From: Steinernema hermaphroditum
Lineage: Eukaryota; Nematoda; Chromadorea; Rhabditida; Steinernematidae
DNA: 64,000 bases
Direction of reading: 5' to 3'
Assembly (NCBI GenBank): GCA_030435675.1
Contig: CM059623.1
Coordinates: 3,188,012 to 3,252,011 of the forward strand
Shown: positions 63,374 to 64,000 of the stretch, piece after piece
Layout of the letters: each line of letters starts with the position of its first letter
How positions within the stretch are numbered: position 1 is the stretch's first letter
Program-made: the position numbers and the translations under genes
The notes under the pieces: model-generated
Databases searched by the model: none
Told to the model about the DNA's origin: nothing
The model's input: only the letters and a program-made list of their open reading frames with translations

Positions 63374-64000
63374 ATGCATCCCTTAAACGAACTCTCGGGC
63401 ACACCAACCAGAGTGATGGCATCAATGCAGCCAAGGTTTGCCAACACCACCCACCTTCCTTCACAGGTACGTTCCAAGCCTTTTCTGTTCGACTCGCTGA
63501 TTACGATTCTTTAGTACATGCCGGCGATGACTCCGTTCGCCCAAAGCTTCTGCTATGAGCCGATGTCAATGCGCCAACCGATGGCCACGATGCAGGCGCC
63601 CGTGCCATTCGCGAAAAGCTTTCACCACCTCCGACAAGGACCGCGCGGAATGGAGCACTTCGATTCTAACTTTGGAAGATCATTCTACGGCGACTCCTTC
63701 ATGAACTCCCGTTCTCACGGATTTGGAGCTCCACAAGCGCCGTTCGGCATGAGCTACCAGCTCGTCCCTGTACCAGCCGAATATCAACAGCCTCAAATCT
63801 GCTGCGCAAACTGTCAATCCCCTATGGACAACCCGTGCTGCATACCTCAATTTCCAGTTCAGCACCATATGATGCCCCAAGTGAACCCGATGCCTTTGTT
63901 CTCCCAGAGTGTTTCGTTTCCGCGCCATCCAGTGGCAGCGCAACCTCCGCAGAATTGCCGAAGCGCTTGCTGTGACGACCATCGCCTTAACAGGCAAGCG
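63374..64000 (+). CDS. Met/Pro/Gln-rich protein, 5' part, runs off window
   Basis: Exon 1 is 63374-63466 (MHPLNELSGTPTRVMASMQP), followed by a 48-bp intron. Exon 2 is open from 63515 to the window end (YMPAMTPFAQSFCYEPMSMR ...), at least 193 aa together. The composition is rich in Met, Pro, Gln, Phe and Ser. Cysteine pairs occur in ICCANCQSPMDNPCCIP and SACCDDH, which might bind metal, but no standard finger is visible. No signal peptide. The low-complexity makeup suggests a disordered or granule-type protein; family unknown. The overlapping minus-strand frame is a shadow. Confidence 0.65.

Noticed and set aside
63680..63997. 105-codon minus-strand frame at the window end
   Set aside because: Shadow of the plus-strand exon that starts at 63515.

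Overview
The window reads as nuclear DNA of a nematode. The evidence is a worm-type (WAGO-clade) Argonaute, a protein of tandem ET-like cysteine modules, two serpentine chemoreceptors, a Skp1-related protein, a divergent GSK3-like kinase, very short introns (mostly 34-60 bp, GT..TTTCAG), splice acceptors placed just before start codons as expected for spliced-leader trans-splicing, and a 22-nt match, one base off, to the SL1 leader. I cannot name the species.

Layout. 1-1.3 kb: 3' half of an Argonaute broken by one stop codon. 1.6-4.6 kb: 12-exon secreted ET-module protein. 5.2-5.6 kb: RidA deaminase. 5.7-7.2 kb: a GC-rich repeat joined to a tRNA-Val(CAC), then a foldback element. 8.8-10.3 kb: nuclear-receptor DNA-binding domain joined to a coiled coil. 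10.7-24 kb: a graveyard of mobile DNA (Tc3-like palindrome, LINE reverse transcriptase scraps, coiled-coil and RING fragments, minisatellites, a helicase scrap) with one clear host gene, a secreted EGF-domain protein. 24.2-27.7 kb: GSK3-like kinase and a convergent chemoreceptor. 28-34 kb: gene-poor. 34.2-38.6 kb: intact 923-aa Argonaute with an apparently complete D-D-H catalytic set, whose introns carry inverted tRNA-half hairpins. 39.6 kb: molybdopterin synthase small subunit. 43.5-45.3 kb: unknown two-exon gene. 45.6-54.5 kb: further copies of the tRNA-Val unit, a 56-nt exon module repeated in front of three unrelated ORFs, an LTR-element remnant and a dead C-type lectin. 54.6-56.4 kb: second chemoreceptor. 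57.9-58.6 kb: hAT-type MITEs. 59.2-64 kb: an F-box-like-family gene, a Skp1-related gene, a C2H2 zinc-finger gene with a GC-AG intron, and the start of a Met/Pro/Gln-rich gene running off the window.

The host genes do not form a pathway, apart from the two related Argonautes (small-RNA silencing) and the neighbouring Skp1-like and F-box-like-family genes (possible ubiquitin-ligase parts). The most unusual structure is the set of repeats that borrow tRNA parts: a ~420-bp GC-rich unit locked to tRNA-Val genes, a tRNA-Thr-like SINE family, and palindromes made of two inverted tRNA 3' halves, several of them inside the Argonaute introns. Gene models were spliced by eye; phases were checked for every model with listed exons.
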